This document shows, piece after piece, positions 13,292-14,533 of a stretch of 14,533 bases of DNA; position 1 is the first letter of the stretch; the number at the start of each line of letters is the position of its first letter. The stretch comes from an uncultured Faecalibacterium sp. (GTDB lineage Bacteria > Bacillota > Clostridia > Oscillospirales > Ruminococcaceae): contig CALDNF010000133.1 of NCBI GenBank assembly GCA_937917475.1, forward strand, positions 1 to 14,533. The letters are read 5' to 3'. The notes beneath the pieces were generated by a model. That model had not been told where the DNA came from, did no database searches, and saw only the letters and a list, made by a program, of their open reading frames with translations. The translations under genes and the position numbers were made by a program.

Positions 13292-13327
13292 TTCTGCGCT
13301 CCTCCTCTTCCTTTGGGTAACGACCTT

Positions 13328-13356
13328 ATTATAGTGCTTTGCTGCGGTAAAGTAAA
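13328..13356 (-). promoter_or_regulatory. Promoter of the cytoplasmic esterase gene
   Basis: Minus strand TTTACT (13356-13351), 17-bp spacer, consensus TATAAT (13333-13328). Transcript start about 13321, 5' UTR about 30 nt. Confidence 0.75.
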
Positions 13357-13405
13357 GCGTTCCGGTGCTTTCCCGGATGCAATTTTAAACTTTTTATGAA
13401 AGGGC

Positions 13406-13434
13406 TTGATTTTCCCTGCAAAGCGGTGTATATT
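13406..13434 (+). promoter_or_regulatory. Promoter of htpG
   Basis: TTGATT (13406-13411), 17-bp spacer, TATATT (13429-13434). The last two bases of the -10 are the first two of the CIRCE operator, so repressor and polymerase would compete directly. Confidence 0.85.
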
Positions 13435-13459
13435 AGCACTCGTAAGATATGAGTGCTAA
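13433..13459. promoter_or_regulatory. CIRCE operator (HrcA binding site)
   Basis: TTAGCACTC, nine bases, GAGTGCTAA: an exact match to the CIRCE consensus inverted repeat. HrcA binds it and represses chaperone genes until heat or misfolded protein titrates GroE (established for the regulon). hrcA is not in this window. Confidence 0.97.
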
Positions 13460-13521
13460 ATCATCAGGACCTATTGGCTCCGGATGACAGCGCACATTTT
13501 AAGGATAAAGAGGTTTTGTAT

Positions 13522-14533
13522 TATGGCGAAAAAAGAATTTCAGGCTGAAAGCAAAAAGCTGATGGACATGATGATCAACTCCATCTATACCAATAAGGAG
13601 ATCTTTCTGCGGGAGCTCATCTCCAACGCTTCGGACGCCATCGACAAGCTTTACTATAAGAGCCTGACCGATCCTTCCGTCGGGATGAACAAGGGCGATT
13701 TCCGCATCCTGCTGACCCTCGACAAGGACAATCGGACCCTGACAGTCTCTGATAACGGCATTGGCATGACCAAGGAAGAGCTGGAGCAGAATCTGGGCAC
13801 CATCGCTCACTCCGGTTCGCTGGACTTCAAAAAGGACAATAAGGATGAGAACATTGACATCATCGGTCAGTTCGGTGTAGGCTTCTACTCCGCCTTCATG
13901 GTAGCCGACAAGGTCACCGTCATCTCCAAGGCTTATGGCTCCGATCAGGCCTGGCAGTGGGAGTCCAGCGGTGCTGACGGCTATGAGCTGAACCCCGCTG
14001 AGAAGGAAACGGTCGGTACCGACATCATCCTCCACATCAAGCCGGACACCGATACCGATAAGTATGACAACTTTGTCAACGAGTACGGCATCGTCGCCAT
14101 CGTCAAGAAGTACAGCGATTATGTCCGTTATCCCATCCAGATGGAGCGGGAGAAGAGCCGTCAGAAGCCGGAACCCGACCCCAAGCCCGAGGATTACAAG
14201 CCTGAGTGGGAGACTTACACCGAGCTTGAGACCCTGAACAGCATGGTGCCCATCTGGAAAAAGCAGAAGAGCGAAGTGACCGATGAGGAGTATGCAAACT
14301 TCTATAAGGACAAGTTCAACGATTATGCCGATCCCGCCCGGGTCATTGTCAGCCGCACCGAGGGCACCGCAAATTACAATGCTCTGCTCTTTGTGCCCAG
14401 CCACCGTCCCTATGATTTCTACACCAAGGACTACGAAAAAGGTCTGGCCCTGTATGCATCCGGTGTTCTCATCATGGAAAAGTGTGCCGACCTGCTGCCC
14501 GATTACTTCAGCTTCGTCAAGGGCATCGTGGAT
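13522..14533 (+). CDS. htpG: Chaperone HtpG (bacterial Hsp90), 3' end missing
   Basis: ATP-dependent dimeric cytosolic chaperone that remodels client proteins with the DnaK system. The window holds 337 codons of a protein usually about 620-640 residues: the whole N-terminal GHKL ATPase domain and the start of the middle domain. Seen: E31 and N35 in [16 protein letters not shown]77 in SDNGIGM, and the lid/ATP glycine motif [11 protein letters not shown] (115-125). Next are a charged linker (about 210-235, rich in K, E, P and D) and the middle-domain [11 protein letters not shown] and [11 protein letters not shown] stretches. ATG 13522 follows AAAGAGG at 9 nt. Expression should be heat-inducible through the CIRCE element, about 60 nt upstream of the start codon. 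The gene continues past the window end. Confidence 0.97.

Noticed and set aside
13499..14404. Minus-strand open frame of 301 codons over htpG
   Set aside because: The opposite strand encodes unmistakable HtpG; the antisense translation is a repetitive I/L/V/G/D shadow of its codon pattern.
1..14533. CRISPR array, tRNA/rRNA genes, transposase or phage genes
   Set aside because: Looked for regularly spaced repeats, cloverleaf-like segments and recombinase or phage motifs on both strands by eye; none seen.

Overview
The window looks like a chromosomal segment from a GC-rich anaerobic Firmicute of the Oscillospiraceae/Ruminococcaceae type, most likely Faecalibacterium or a close relative. That assignment is inferred from protein character, a T-box on pheS, a perfect CIRCE element on htpG, an oxygen-scavenging flavodiiron protein, and two copies of a palindromic CCCTCTCAGT... 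repeat that I associate with Faecalibacterium genomes. No phage, transposase, CRISPR array, tRNA or rRNA was found. Most genes are housekeeping or accessory metabolic genes, and nearly every promoter can be read directly as a -35/-10 pair with 16-17 bp spacing.

Left part (1-2940). pheS (minus, cut by the window edge) is preceded by a complete T-box leader with a probable UUC (Phe) specifier, a terminator and a good promoter. Divergent from it, on the plus strand, lies the most interesting stretch. A promoter (1274-1301) is followed by a possible 14-codon leader peptide (1344-1388), a palindromic repeat, an 8-nt segment complementary to the loop side of a strong intrinsic terminator (1564-1593), and then an MFS exporter gene (1696-2883). 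This has the layout of a transcription-attenuated, possibly drug-responsive efflux gene.

Middle part (2940-8490, minus strand). A flavodiiron protein has its own near-consensus promoter and shares a bidirectional terminator with the MFS gene. Upstream of it is a probable three-gene operon read right to left: a secreted alpha/beta hydrolase (strikingly AT-rich), a transglutaminase-like protein without a signal peptide, and rmuC. The rmuC 3' end runs through a second copy of the palindromic repeat, so the repeat encodes part of the RmuC C-terminus.

Right part (8380-14533). A PHP-family (HisJ-type) phosphatase and a PAT-like GNAT acetyltransferase lie on the plus strand, each with its own promoter. 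The PHP promoter and the promoter of the hydrolase operon face each other, so the two 5' UTRs should overlap antisense. A bidirectional terminator separates GNAT from a minus-strand set: an unknown 146-aa acidic protein, an HD-domain hydrolase and aminopeptidase C (pepC), from one strong promoter. Next come a cytoplasmic BD-FAE-like esterase (minus) and, divergently, htpG (plus, cut by the window end) under a CIRCE/HrcA operator that overlaps its -10 box.
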